From assembly GCF_018131005.1 (NCBI RefSeq), contig NZ_JAFCJK010000002.1, forward strand, positions 806,001-870,000: a stretch of DNA of 64,000 nucleotides, in the 5' to 3' direction. Both the position numbers and the translations under genes were made by a program. Origin of the DNA: Bradyrhizobium lablabi. GTDB taxonomy: Bacteria; Pseudomonadota; Alphaproteobacteria; Rhizobiales; Xanthobacteraceae. Under the pieces are notes generated by a model, which saw only the letters and a list, made by a program, of their open reading frames with translations, did no database searches and was not told where the DNA came from. Below are positions 34,334 to 42,947 of this stretch, piece after piece. Position 1 is the first letter of the stretch. Every line of letters begins with the position of its first letter.

Positions 34334-36031
34334 TCAGCCCTGTAGCGGCGGCTTCCTGTCGGTCAGCACGCTATCGAGCGTTCGCATCCACTCGTTGCTA
34401 TCAGTCTTCTCTGCCAGGCCATCCGCTCTCAGGAGCTCACGCAACTGCGCATGGGCCCCGACAATGGAGAAGGCGATCGAGCGAGACGCCAGTTCGTCAT
34501 GAAGATCGCGCAACATTTGCGATCCCGCCAAGTCGATGAAGGGCGACGCCGAGAGATCGCAGGCCACCAGCCGGACGTCGGGTGACGTCCGCAACGCGTC
34601 CAGCACGGTTTCGAGAACCGTCTCGGCGTTGATATAGAGCAAAGAGGTTTCGGGGCGGAAAGCGATGATGCCAGCCAGAGGCTCCACCTCTTCATGCCGG
34701 GCACGATCGGAAAACCGGCCGCTCCCGGGAAGGCGGCCCAGGAAGGCAACGTTGGGCTGGGAGGCACGGAGCAGGAGCAGGAAGATCGAGGCAAGCGCCG
34801 CTAACAGGACGCCTTGGAGGATGCCAAGGAACAACACCGAGACAAGGGCGATGATGGCCGCATAGAAATCGATCCGGCTGATCCGCCACATGCGGATCAA
34901 AGCCCCGACATCGACCAGCTTGTACACCGCGGCAAACACGACAGCCGCCAGGACGGCCTTCGGCAGGTTCGTCAGAAGGCCCGTGAAGAACAACAGGCAC
35001 AGCGAAAGGGTGATGGAGCAGAAGAGGAGTGCCAACGGCGTGCGCGCTCCGGCCGAGTCGTTGACCGCAGACTGTGACAGTCCGCCAGCCACCGGATAGC
35101 CGTGACCAAATGCGGTGGCCAGGTTGGCGGCGCCCAACCCAAGAAACTCCTGCCGGACGTCCAGCGTGTAGCCGTGCTTCGCCGCAAAGCTCCGGGCGGC
35201 CGAGACGCCTTCGACATAGGCGAGCACGAGGCATCCGGCCGCGATTGGAAACAACTCGTCGAACTCAAGCAACCCAAATGTCGGCAACGCGAGCGCCGGC
35301 AGTCCCGTTGGTATCTCGCCGGTCACGGGCACGCCAAGCGCAGGCAGACCGAAGATCGATACGACAAGGATCGACAGTGCCACCACCGCAAGGCCGATGG
35401 GCTTTCCCGGCAGCCGCCGCTCACCGAGAAGCAGGAGCAGCATTGCAGCAAGGCCTATAATGAACACAAGAGGCCTGGTGTCGCCGAGTTGGCGGGCGAG
35501 CCGCAAGGCACGGTCGAAAAAATTGTGTCCTCCGCCCGCAACCCCGAACAATCCGGGCAACTGGCTCATGATGATGGTGAGTCCCGCCCCGGCCTTGAAG
35601 CCGACGAGAATGCTGTCGCTGATCAGCCGCACCAGCAGGCTTAGCCTGAATAGCCACGCGACCAAACATAGTACAGCGACAGAAAAAGCGACGAGGCTCG
35701 CGATCTGCCCGTAACGCACCGGATCGCCTCCGGCCAACCCTCCGACCGCGCCTGCGATCATCAGGGAGATTGCCGACGTCGGCCCCACCGCGAGTTGGCG
35801 GGACGAGCCGAGCAAGGCATAGCCGATACCGCCAAGCAGGTAACCGTAGACGCCAACCTGCGGCGGCAGCCCGGCGAGACCCGCATAGGCCAGCGACACC
35901 GGAATCGCGTAGGCGGCAAGCGTGATTCCGGCAATCGCGTCGGAACTGAGCGAGGACGCACGAAATTCGGCAAGCCAGGTCGCCGGCGGAAACAGCCGAA
36001 GCCAGTTCGCTTGGCGCGGGGATACACTCAT
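34334..36031 (-). CDS. SulP-family anion transporter with STAS domain
   Basis: A 565-residue membrane transporter. About eleven to twelve helices: DAIAGITLAAYAIPVSLAYA, SSRQLAVGPTSAISLMIAG, LVGFKAGAGLTIIMSQLPGL, ATAFGHGYPVAGGLSQSAVN. The C-terminal STAS domain starts near ETSLLYINAETVLETVLDAL and includes ACDLSASPFIDLAGSQMLRD. SulP proteins carry sulfate, bicarbonate or other anions across the inner membrane. A FixK-type box at 36085 is centred 60 bp upstream. No carbonic anhydrase is next to it, so the anion cannot be decided. Confidence 0.88.
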   Translation of the reverse strand: MSVSPRQANWLRLFPPATWLAEFRASSLSSDAIAGITLAAYAIPVSLAYAGLAGLPPQVGVYGYLLGGIGYALLGSSRQLAVGPTSAISLMIAGAVGGLAGGDPVRYGQIASLVAFSVAVLCLVAWLFRLSLLVRLISDSILVGFKAGAGLTIIMSQLPGLFGVAGGGHNFFDRALRLARQLGDTRPLVFIIGLAAMLLLLLGERRLPGKPIGLAVVALSILVVSIFGLPALGVPVTGEIPTGLPALALPTFGLLEFDELFPIAAGCLVLAYVEGVSAARSFAAKHGYTLDVRQEFLGLGAANLATAFGHGYPVAGGLSQSAVNDSAGARTPLALLFCSITLSLCLLFFTGLLTNLPKAVLAAVVFAAVYKLVDVGALIRMWRISRIDFYAAIIALVSVLFLGILQGVLLAALASIFLLLLRASQPNVAFLGRLPGSGRFSDRARHEEVEPLAGIIAFRPETSLLYINAETVLETVLDALRTSPDVRLVACDLSASPFIDLAGSQMLRDLHDELASRSIAFSIVGAHAQLRELLRADGLAEKTDSNEWMRTLDSVLTDRKPPLQG

Positions 36032-36084
36032 GTCTGCTATTTCTTGTCCATTGACCGAGCGTCCCCTTTGCCTGCCAGTGCGGA

Positions 36085-36098
36085 TTGATTCAGGTCAA
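36085..36098. promoter_or_regulatory. FNR/FixK-type box overlapping the DUF1275 stop codon
   Basis: TTGATTCAGGTCAA, one mismatch in the second half. The 3' half site includes the stop codon of the upstream DUF1275 gene (36095-36097). The centre is 60 bp upstream of the SulP start. Confidence 0.78.
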
Positions 36099-36760
36099 AC
36101 CTCACCTCTCACCTCGCAGCGCAACAGGACGATCAACAGTGCGACCACCGGAAGGCCAAGAGCCACATCGGGTATGCCCTTAGTGGCAAACGCACCGATC
36201 GCTGCTCCCGCTCCGAACGCGACACACACGCCGGCAAAGATACCCGAGCGGCGAACCATCCCCGGCTGACCGCCCCCGGAGGCCGCGGCGAACAGGCCTT
36301 CGACTGCCTGACGCAGATTGCCGGTGATCATCACCGAACTGTAGGTGGCGCCCTCCACCTTGGTAAAAACCACAGTCTGCATGGCAGCAACAAATGAAAT
36401 GCCAAGGGTTCCTGCCAGGTCAGGCAGCCGATTGTGCAGAATGCCGACTGTCACGAGCAGTGCGATCTCGACCAGTATGCTGATCGCGCTTGCCCGCTTT
36501 ACGGCGGCGCGCCGCAACCACGATGCGACTATGATGCCAACTATGAATGCGATGATCGGCGGAAGGAAGTGAAGCGCCTCCTCCCAATTGCCCACGGTGC
36601 AATACACCCAGAGCAGAACGAGGTTCGCCGTCTGCGCATTCGCCATCACCCCGTGAATGATCCAGGTGTAGGCGTCGAGATAGCCACCGGTTGAGGCTAG
36701 CAATAGCGCCACCTGTGCCATTTCCTCCGGGCGAATTGGTTCGCTGGCGACAATGCCCAA
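36095..36760 (-). CDS. DUF1275 (YoaK-like) membrane protein
   Basis: A 221-residue inner-membrane protein with about six helices: QVALLLASTGGYLDAYTWII, ANAQTANLVLLWVYCTVGNW, FLPPIIAFIVGIIVASWL, ISFVAAMQTVVFTKVEGATY, SVMITGNLRQAVEGLF. This is the DUF1275/YoaK pattern; function unknown. The start is a TTG at 36760. The box at 36834 is centred 80 bp upstream, so the gene may be expressed divergently from the secreted hydrolase. Its stop codon is inside the SulP box. Confidence 0.82.
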   Translation of the reverse strand: MGIVASEPIRPEEMAQVALLLASTGGYLDAYTWIIHGVMANAQTANLVLLWVYCTVGNWEEALHFLPPIIAFIVGIIVASWLRRAAVKRASAISILVEIALLVTVGILHNRLPDLAGTLGISFVAAMQTVVFTKVEGATYSSVMITGNLRQAVEGLFAAASGGGQPGMVRRSGIFAGVCVAFGAGAAIGAFATKGIPDVALGLPVVALLIVLLRCEVRGEV

Positions 36761-36833
36761 GGAAATTGCCCCCTATTCCTGAAGGATTCGCCATCTGCAC
36801 ACCCAACAGACAACCGTTTGGCGGGGATCGAGA

Positions 36834-36847
36834 TTGATCTGGATCAA
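36834..36847. promoter_or_regulatory. FNR/FixK-type box, extended palindrome
   Basis: TTGATCTGGATCAA, within an 18-bp dyad GATTGATC-TG-GATCAATC, the most symmetric box in the window. The centre is 65 bp from the hydrolase start (36906) and 80 bp from the DUF1275 start (36760), so both directions are possible. Confidence 0.88.
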
Positions 36848-36905
36848 TCCATGCCAGGTCCCTCGGCGCATCCTCGCCATGGCAGAGGAATGGAGGCGTC
36901 GCTCT

Positions 36906-37796
36906 ATGCATCAGACGTACCTGCGATCCCTTACGCTCGCCATTGTGCTTCTGCTGACAAGCGTGCCGGCGTCGGCGGGCACGGACAATCAGGCTCCTGT
37001 GCAGCGCATTCAGGAAGAAATCTGGGCGCTGCCGCTACCGCTTCCGATGTTCGCCTATCTGGTCCGCCCGGTCGGCGACGGCCCCTTCCCCCTTGTGATC
37101 ATGAATCACGGCGTGTCGCTCAATCCGAGAGACCGCAGCTTCTTCCCACTGGTTGAATTCCGTGACGCCGCAATGTGGTTTGCAAAGCGCGGCTATCTTG
37201 TGGTCGCGCCGGTCGGCACCGGCTACGGCGCGGCGGCCATCGACATTCCCGAGCGCGGTCTCTACGGCCCGTTCTTCTCCAAGGTCGGCAAGTGCACGAA
37301 CCCAAACTTCCTCGATCCCGGCCTTGCGGTCGCGCAGGCCGACCTCTGGATCATCGATTACATGGCGGCCGAAAAGCGCATCGTGCCGAAAGACGTCATC
37401 GTCGTTGGCCAATCGGCCGGCGGCTGGGCCTCGATCGCGCTGTCCAGCCTCAATCCGCCGCAGATCAAAGCCATCATCACCTTCGCGGCCGGTCGTGGCG
37501 GCCGCGTCGACGGCAAGCCCAACAATAATTGCGCGCCCGACAAGCTCGTGGAAGCGACCGCCCTGTTTGGACGCACGTCGCGCGTTCCCATGCTGTGGAT
37601 CTACATCGAAAACGACACCTTCTTCGGACCCGCGCTGTCCAAACGCATGTACGAGGCCTTCACGGCCGCGGGCGGCCGGGCCGAATATCATCTGCTGCCG
37701 CCATTTGGCAATGACGGACACTTCCTGATCGGTTCCGCCGACGCGATCCCGATCTGGTCGCCGCTGGTCGAACGATTCCTGGACAGACTCCAGTAG
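36906..37796 (+). CDS. secreted alpha/beta hydrolase (dienelactone-hydrolase-like)
   Basis: A 296-residue exported hydrolase. The ATG at 36906 follows GGAGGCG; a TTG at 36834 is part of the regulatory box. The signal peptide (MHQTYLRSLTLAIVLLLTSV) ends near ASAGTD. The oxyanion strand is PLVIMNHGVSLN, the nucleophile serine is in VVGQSAGGWASI, and a His may be in FGNDGHFLIGS. Two cysteines (SKVGKCTNPNFLD, PNNNCAPDKL) could form a disulfide. It is followed by the IalB-type gene after 28 bp. The substrate is unknown. Confidence 0.85.
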   Translation: MHQTYLRSLTLAIVLLLTSVPASAGTDNQAPVQRIQEEIWALPLPLPMFAYLVRPVGDGPFPLVIMNHGVSLNPRDRSFFPLVEFRDAAMWFAKRGYLVVAPVGTGYGAAAIDIPERGLYGPFFSKVGKCTNPNFLDPGLAVAQADLWIIDYMAAEKRIVPKDVIVVGQSAGGWASIALSSLNPPQIKAIITFAAGRGGRVDGKPNNNCAPDKLVEATALFGRTSRVPMLWIYIENDTFFGPALSKRMYEAFTAAGGRAEYHLLPPFGNDGHFLIGSADAIPIWSPLVERFLDRLQ

Positions 37797-37824
37797 ACGT
37801 GGAGCCAAGCTTGGAGGAGCCATC

Positions 37825-38448
37825 ATGAGCACGCCCTATCGCTCTCGACGTTCGCGCCTCTTGCAAGCTGGAGGAGCCGCATTCGCCGGTCTCCTGCTCT
37901 CGACGGCCGGCAGCTATCCAGCGCGCAGCCAGCAGGTCTCCCCTCCAGGCGATGCCGCGAAGCTAGACCCGGCCGAAGTCCCAACGCGCGGGCAACGTCC
38001 GCCGCGTGAGATCAAATACGGCGACTGGCGCAAGGTCTGCTTCAAGGCCGCCGGCGCCAAGGCGCTCTGCCGGACTACGATCACCGGTACCTTCGAAACC
38101 GGCCAGACCGCGGTCCGCATCGATCTCATCGAGCGCGAGGAAGGTGGCGGCACCCGGCTGCAACTATTCGTACCGGTCGGGATGTATCTGCAGGCCGGCG
38201 TCAAGCTCTCGGTCGACCGGAAGGAGCCCTATCGCCTCCCCTACACATGGTGCCTGAGCAACGCCTGTATTGCGGCAAGCCCTGCCGATCCCAAGCTCGT
38301 CGCGGAGATGGAGTCTGGACAAGCGCTCGCGTTGGAAGTGGTCGATTCCAACATCCTGTCGGTGGCGACGTCGGTCCCGCTCGAGCGATTCGCGTCCGTC
38401 CGCCAGGGCGCTCCCGCGCAGACACTCGAGCAGGCCATCGACGAATAG
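37825..38448 (+). CDS. IalB-like periplasmic protein
   Basis: A 207-residue protein of the invasion-associated locus B family. The N-terminus RRSRLLQAGGAAFAGLLLST is a signal with a twin-arginine-like RRSR stretch. The core includes EIKYGDWRKVCFKAAGAKAL, CRTTITGTFETGQTAVRIDL, RLQLFVPVGMYLQAGVKLSV and TWCLSNACIAASP. The paired cysteines suggest disulfides. IalB proteins occur in many rhizobia as envelope proteins of unclear role. It is the second gene of the box-36834 operon. Confidence 0.82.
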   Translation: MSTPYRSRRSRLLQAGGAAFAGLLLSTAGSYPARSQQVSPPGDAAKLDPAEVPTRGQRPPREIKYGDWRKVCFKAAGAKALCRTTITGTFETGQTAVRIDLIEREEGGGTRLQLFVPVGMYLQAGVKLSVDRKEPYRLPYTWCLSNACIAASPADPKLVAEMESGQALALEVVDSNILSVATSVPLERFASVRQGAPAQTLEQAIDE

Positions 38449-38463
38449 CGCACAAGGCGCCGG

Positions 38464-38838
38464 CTACGATGCTGCCGCCAGCACCTTCTCGATCGGCTCG
38501 ATCAGCGACCGCGCCGTGAATGGCTTGGTCAGATACGCGACGCATCCCGACTCCACTGCTGCTATGCGTGTTGCGGGGTTGTCGTTGCCAGTGATGTAGA
38601 TGACGGGCAGATCGATGCCGAGGCCCGCGATACGATGTCGCAGATCAATACCGGAGCCGTCGCTCAGATTGATATCGAGGATGAGACAGACGGCGCTGCT
38701 GAAGTCGCCATGATTCAGCAACGCCCCGCCGGTTTCGAACAGCTCGGACGCGAAGCCGTACTCCCTCAGCAATCGCTTGATGCCCCTGAGCATCGAGAGA
38801 TTATCATCCACAACGAAAACAAGATTCGGCGTCGGCAA
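38464..38838 (-). CDS. single-domain response regulator (FixJ-receiver type)
   Basis: A 124-residue receiver domain with no output domain. The phospho-acceptor is in CLILDINLSDGSGIDL, the acidic pair in VFVVDDNLSM, and the conserved Lys in AYLTKPFTARSL. The start is a TTG at 38838, not well supported by a ribosome site. It lies leftward after the FixJ-type gene at 39024 with a 185-bp gap. It may act as a phosphate sink or a CheY-like partner of the kinase at 39769. Confidence 0.8.
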   Translation of the reverse strand: MPTPNLVFVVDDNLSMLRGIKRLLREYGFASELFETGGALLNHGDFSSAVCLILDINLSDGSGIDLRHRIAGLGIDLPVIYITGNDNPATRIAAVESGCVAYLTKPFTARSLIEPIEKVLAAAS

Positions 38839-39023
38839 GGAGGTCGGCCTCGGTTATTTTCAGGTTCGCTTGCTAGTCTGCTGCCGCAAGCTCAATCTTA
38901 CGGATCGATTGCTTGCAGCAAATTCCCGTCAGACGACGCTCCCGATCGCCCACTGCGTTTGCTGAGATACGCCCTGTCATACAGCTTTCATATTGTCCCT
39001 TCGGACAGGGCGTCGACGTCCTT

Positions 39024-39656
39024 TCAATTTTGCTGACTGGCGACCGGACCCAGCATGCCAAGTCGCTCGGCGATCGAGACCAGCTCAGCAAGGGATTGAA
39101 CCCGCATCTTTTCCATGACCTGGTGGCGATGCGCCTTCACGGTGCGCTCGGTCGTTCCGAGTTCGTACGCAATCTGCTTGTTGATCCTGCCGCGCACGAT
39201 CAGCTCAAACACCTGACGCTCACGAGGCGTCAGCATCGAACAAAGGTCGCGAAGGGATTCGAGGCGACTCCGTTGCAAGCGAGCCTGCTCGTGGCGCGAG
39301 ATGGCGCGGTTGATGGCATCAATCAACTGATCCGAAGAGACAGGCTTGGTCAGGAAATCCTCCGCACCCGCCTTGATCGCACGTACGGTGGTCGCCGTAT
39401 CAGCGTGACCGGTGAGGAACACGATAGGAAGTATCGAGCCGAGCTCGTTAAGGCGAGTCTGCAATTCAGGACCGCTTACTCCTGGGATACGCACGTCGAG
39501 CAGAATGCAGCTCGCCTGATCGCCCTGAGGAAGGTGATCAAGCAGTTGTTGAGCCGATGGATAGGTCGCAACCTGAAAGCCTGCCAGCTTGAGCCGACGC
39601 TCCACGGCCTTTCGAAACGATGCGTCATCGTCAACGACGTGAACGAGAGCTGGCAA
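39024..39656 (-). CDS. FixJ-type response regulator
   Basis: A 210-residue two-domain regulator. The receiver has VHVVDDDASFRKAVERRLKL, the acceptor Asp in CILLDVRIPGVSGPEL and the Lys in DFLTKPVSSDQLIDAI. The output is a LuxR/GerE helix-turn-helix: LTPRERQVFELIVRGRINKQ, IAYELGTTERTVKAHRHQVM. This is the FixJ/TtrR/TodT group. It is next to a sensor kinase (39769-41613) and just before a FixK-type gene at 41824. FixJ regulators typically activate fixK, so a local cascade is likely but not shown. Confidence 0.88.
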   Translation of the reverse strand: MPALVHVVDDDASFRKAVERRLKLAGFQVATYPSAQQLLDHLPQGDQASCILLDVRIPGVSGPELQTRLNELGSILPIVFLTGHADTATTVRAIKAGAEDFLTKPVSSDQLIDAINRAISRHEQARLQRSRLESLRDLCSMLTPRERQVFELIVRGRINKQIAYELGTTERTVKAHRHQVMEKMRVQSLAELVSIAERLGMLGPVASQQN

Positions 39657-39668
39657 GTCTTGCTCCTA

Positions 39669-39772
39669 TAGCGCTTCCGAGCGAAGCGGGCACCGGTTCG
39701 GAGGAAGAAAACGCGTCAATCCATGAACCCAGAGCTTCGGTTCTATTTCAATCAGAATCGATAACGCTCTAG
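39669..39772. repeat. palindromic intergenic repeat, copy 1
   Basis: A roughly 104-bp element. It runs from TAGCGCTTCCGAGCGAAGCG through CACCGGTTCG and AAAACGCGTCA to the hairpin AGAGCTTCGGTTCT...AATCAGAATCGATAACGCTCT. An inverted copy is at 60534-60635. It fills the gap between the FixJ-type gene and its kinase. Confidence 0.8.
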
Positions 39773-41613
39773 GCGGCCAACGGCAAGGAAAGATGGAATA
39801 CTGCTCCGCCTCCGGACTGGTTCTCCGCCCAGATCTGTCCGTTGTGGGCGAGCACGATGGTCCGCGCGATGGACAATCCGATTCCCATCCCCTGCTCCTT
39901 GGTAGTGAAAAACGGGTCAAAAACATCGATCAACCTATCGGGCGGTATTCCCGGACCGGAATCCGAGATCGAGACCACGGCCGACGCGCCCCCATTGACC
40001 TCAGTGCGGCCAATGATCGTGCGGCCGTAGGGCATCTTGGCCATCGCATCCATGCTGTTCACGACGAGATTGAGGATGACCTGCTGCAACTGCACTGGAT
40101 CGCCCTTTACCCGAAGTGCCTCTGGAGAGGTCTGCAGGTAGAAGGCGACATTGCGCGCGGAGGCCTGCAGCGAGAGGAAGTCGAACGCCTCGCGCATGGT
40201 CTGATTGAGATCAATTTCCTTTGTCTCAAAGGGCACGCGTTTGAGAAGACTCCGCATCCGGCGGATCACTTCGCTCGCACGCAGATCGTCCCGCTTGATG
40301 TCGGAGATAATTTCCTTCACTTCGTCGAGGTCCGGCGCGGTCGAGCGGAGAATCATCTCCGCCGATTCCGCGTTCGTCAGAATCGAGCCAAGCGGCTGAT
40401 TGAGCTCGTGCGCGATGGATGAGGACAACTCCCCTGCCGTCGCCTGGCGGTTGACGTGGGCCAGCTCGGACAAGCGTTTCCGCGATTCGACCTCCGCAGT
40501 GCGGCGCATGTGGCGTTCTCGCAGCAGAAACGCGATCAGCAGGGCCTGGATCAGGATCGCCGCGACAAGGGCGACTGCCCGCCACCGATATTTTTCGAAG
40601 AATGACGGTTCGCGGAAGCGGATTTCGCTGCCCGCGGGCAAGCTCGATTCACTGACGTTCCAGCGCTGCATTTGTTGCCAGTTGAAGATCGGCTTCACGG
40701 CATCCACGATCGATGACGCAATGTTTTCAGGCTTCTCGCCATCGAGGATCCGAAGGACCCTTTTGGCCGCCTCATATCCGATCACGGTCGGGACAAGGAC
40801 GAAGCCGCCGATGCCGCCAGCGTCGAGGAATGTCTCAGCCGGGACGACGATCGGCCGGTTCGCCTTCTCGCTGATAAAGGCGAGCGCGTCGGAGGGCGGA
40901 TAATAGTTGCCGTTGCCGTCGGCATACACACCCGTGTAGATGATCGCGCTATCGCGGGGCAGCGCGGCCACCCGCGCGAGGACCTCTGGCATCGGCCGTC
41001 CGACTATCTCGACGATGTTGAGCCCCTCGATCCCGGCAGCAACCTGGTCTTTCCAGCCGCGGAAGACGACCTGACGTTCCCACTCGGCACCCACGATGGC
41101 CACCGTTGCGAGGTCGGGCACCACGGCGCGTGCCGCCTTGACGGCATCGCTGAATTTCACCGACACCTTGCCGCCGGTGACGTAGGATGGCGGGTTCAGG
41201 CGCGCAAAATCGCTTTCTTCGACCAGAGCGAACACGACAGGCGTGTCTGGCCACAATTGTGGGCGCCAGCGGAGCACAAGCTCGAGCGAGGCGGCTCCAA
41301 CAGCCACCACGGCGCCGATCGGCCGGTCGCGGTACTTCGCCTCGAGAAACCGGCGAAGATCGTCCTCATACTGTTTGCCGCCAAAGCGGTTGAGGTCCAG
41401 GCTCTCGGTATAGACCGTGGTTGGCGCGTGGGCATGGGCGCTCACCGCCGCCCGCAATCCTGAAAATACCTGGTAGTAGAACGGACCGCGGCGATCGGAC
41501 TGGTCCAGCACCAGCACGGATCGCGGCCGCATTTCTTGCGCCTGGAGACTTATCGGCGAAAGCAGCGCGACCAGCAAAATGATCAGTCCGAGGAGCCGGA
41601 TTGCCTTGTCCAT
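39769..41613 (-). CDS. sensor histidine kinase with a periplasmic binding-protein-like sensor
   Basis: A 614-residue kinase. A signal or membrane helix (LGLIILLVALLSPISLQAQ) is followed by about 310 residues that look like an ABC substrate-binding protein (SVLVLDQSDRRGPFYYQVFS; GYEAAKRVLRILDGEKPENI). A membrane helix (RAVALVAAILIQALLIAFLL) separates it from the kinase: H box SSIAHELNQPLGSILTNAES, N box QQVILNLVVNSMDAMAKMP, G1 DSGPGIP and G2 GMGIGLSIARTIV. It pairs with the FixJ regulator, whose gene follows. The ligand is unknown; it is not a heme-PAS FixL. Confidence 0.87.
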   Translation of the reverse strand: MDKAIRLLGLIILLVALLSPISLQAQEMRPRSVLVLDQSDRRGPFYYQVFSGLRAAVSAHAHAPTTVYTESLDLNRFGGKQYEDDLRRFLEAKYRDRPIGAVVAVGAASLELVLRWRPQLWPDTPVVFALVEESDFARLNPPSYVTGGKVSVKFSDAVKAARAVVPDLATVAIVGAEWERQVVFRGWKDQVAAGIEGLNIVEIVGRPMPEVLARVAALPRDSAIIYTGVYADGNGNYYPPSDALAFISEKANRPIVVPAETFLDAGGIGGFVLVPTVIGYEAAKRVLRILDGEKPENIASSIVDAVKPIFNWQQMQRWNVSESSLPAGSEIRFREPSFFEKYRWRAVALVAAILIQALLIAFLLRERHMRRTAEVESRKRLSELAHVNRQATAGELSSSIAHELNQPLGSILTNAESAEMILRSTAPDLDEVKEIISDIKRDDLRASEVIRRMRSLLKRVPFETKEIDLNQTMREAFDFLSLQASARNVAFYLQTSPEALRVKGDPVQLQQVILNLVVNSMDAMAKMPYGRTIIGRTEVNGGASAVVSISDSGPGIPPDRLIDVFDPFFTTKEQGMGIGLSIARTIVLAHNGQIWAENQSGGGAVFHLSLPLAA

Positions 41614-41823
41614 TGCGTTCGGGACCGGAGACCAAGCATCAGGAACCTAGCATCCGATCGCAAGGATTGAAAAGCAATCTCGGCGTCCGCACCTGTCCTT
41701 TGGGACAATGACCTCAAGGCCAATAGCGACAGGAGGCGCGCGCATCGTAGATCACGGACGCGGACACCTGCATTTCGAGCCGCCACCGACGTACTCAGTT
41801 CAGTACAAGCAGGGAGTTGGTCC

Positions 41824-42492
41824 ATGTTTGCTCGCGTCAACGCCAGCCCGGCCTATCCCTCCTACATCCCTGGCGGCTTGACCGCCAGCCACGCAGGCTT
41901 CCTCAGCAGCGAGTTCAACTACAGGAAGGGCACCGAGATCTACGGCGAGAAAGAGCCGGCGGAGTATGTCTATCAGGTCATTTCCGGCGCGGTCCGCAGC
42001 TACAAGCTGCTGTCCGACGGACGCCGCCAGATCGGCGCCTTCCACCTTGTTGGGGACATTTTCGGGCTGGAAAACGACGATATTCACCGCTTTACCGCGG
42101 AGGCCATTGTGGACACTACGGTGCGGCTGTTCAGGCGGTTGAGCCTCGAGCGGGTCGCGCACTCGGATCCGGCCCTTGCCCGTCACTTGCTGACTATGAC
42201 GACCAACAATCTGCAGCACGCCGAAGATCACATGCTGCTGCTGGGACGCAAAACCGCTTTGGAGCGGGTCGCGGCCTTCCTTCTCGAGATGGATCGTCGG
42301 CTCACCGGGGTCGGCCTCGTCGCGTTGCCGATGTGCCGACGTGACATCGCCGATTATCTAGGGCTGACGCTGGAAACCGTTTCGCGCGCATTGTCCAAGC
42401 TGCACGCATATGGCGCGCTCGACTTCCTCGGCTCCAACCAGCGCGAGATCATGCTGGTTGATCGAGACCAGCTGGCCAGGCTCGACACCTGA
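41824..42492 (+). CDS. FixK-type CRP/FNR-family regulator
   Basis: A 222-residue regulator. The cNMP-like beta-roll contains RKGTEIYGEKEPAEYVYQVI and SGAVRSYKLLSDGRRQIGAF. It lacks the N-terminal cysteine set of FNR, so it is not an oxygen-labile iron-sulfur sensor. The winged helix shows CRRDIADYLGLTLETVSRAL; the E-x2-S-R residues (ETVSR) are those that contact TTGAT half sites. It lies just right of a FixJ/kinase pair, in the middle of nine TTGAT-N4-ATCAA boxes. It is the best local candidate to act on them, though a distant FixK could do so as well. Confidence 0.87.
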   Translation: MFARVNASPAYPSYIPGGLTASHAGFLSSEFNYRKGTEIYGEKEPAEYVYQVISGAVRSYKLLSDGRRQIGAFHLVGDIFGLENDDIHRFTAEAIVDTTVRLFRRLSLERVAHSDPALARHLLTMTTNNLQHAEDHMLLLGRKTALERVAAFLLEMDRRLTGVGLVALPMCRRDIADYLGLTLETVSRALSKLHAYGALDFLGSNQREIMLVDRDQLARLDT

Positions 42493-42506
42493 CGCGAGCC
42501 GTCGAT

Positions 42507-42944
42507 CTAGGACGACTTCACTAGCGACGCCTGCCGCTCGAGCGTCTTTTGCAGCACTTCGAACAGGACCGCGGTCGACCAGCCGAACATTAGAATGCCG
42601 TTCATTGCGGCCATCGGCCCGATCAAGAGCCAGTCCTTGACCGGCGTGACATCTCCGTAGCCAAGTGTCGTGTAGTTGACGAATGCGAAGTAGAGCAGAT
42701 TGCTGCCGGGCGGCGCCGCGCGAAGCACCCAATAGGCCAGCGCCCACACCGTAATCTCCAAGGTATGCGCCAGCATCAGCACCAACGCTGCCACGATCAT
42801 TACGCCGGCGAGTTGCAGCCCGGGTCGCGCTGCGGCATTTGGTATGGCGGTCCGCAAGAGTCCGATCACGACGACGGTCAGCAGCGAATGGATCGCGATG
42901 TTGACAGCGCTTACCGCAGATCCCGTGAGCAACTGAAACAACAT
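42507..42944 (-). CDS. two-helix potassium channel
   Basis: A 145-residue membrane protein with about four hydrophobic segments. The last pair flank a pore loop with the K+ selectivity motif FVNYTTLGYGDVTPVKDW. This is the Ion_trans_2 type; no regulatory RCK domain is encoded. It lies 3 bp after the AI-2E transporter gene, which is behind the box at 44092. Potassium or proton-potential balance during oxygen limitation is possible; no gating ligand is visible. Confidence 0.85.
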   Translation of the reverse strand: MLFQLLTGSAVSAVNIAIHSLLTVVVIGLLRTAIPNAAARPGLQLAGVMIVAALVLMLAHTLEITVWALAYWVLRAAPPGSNLLYFAFVNYTTLGYGDVTPVKDWLLIGPMAAMNGILMFGWSTAVLFEVLQKTLERQASLVKSS

Positions 42945-42947
42945 CGC

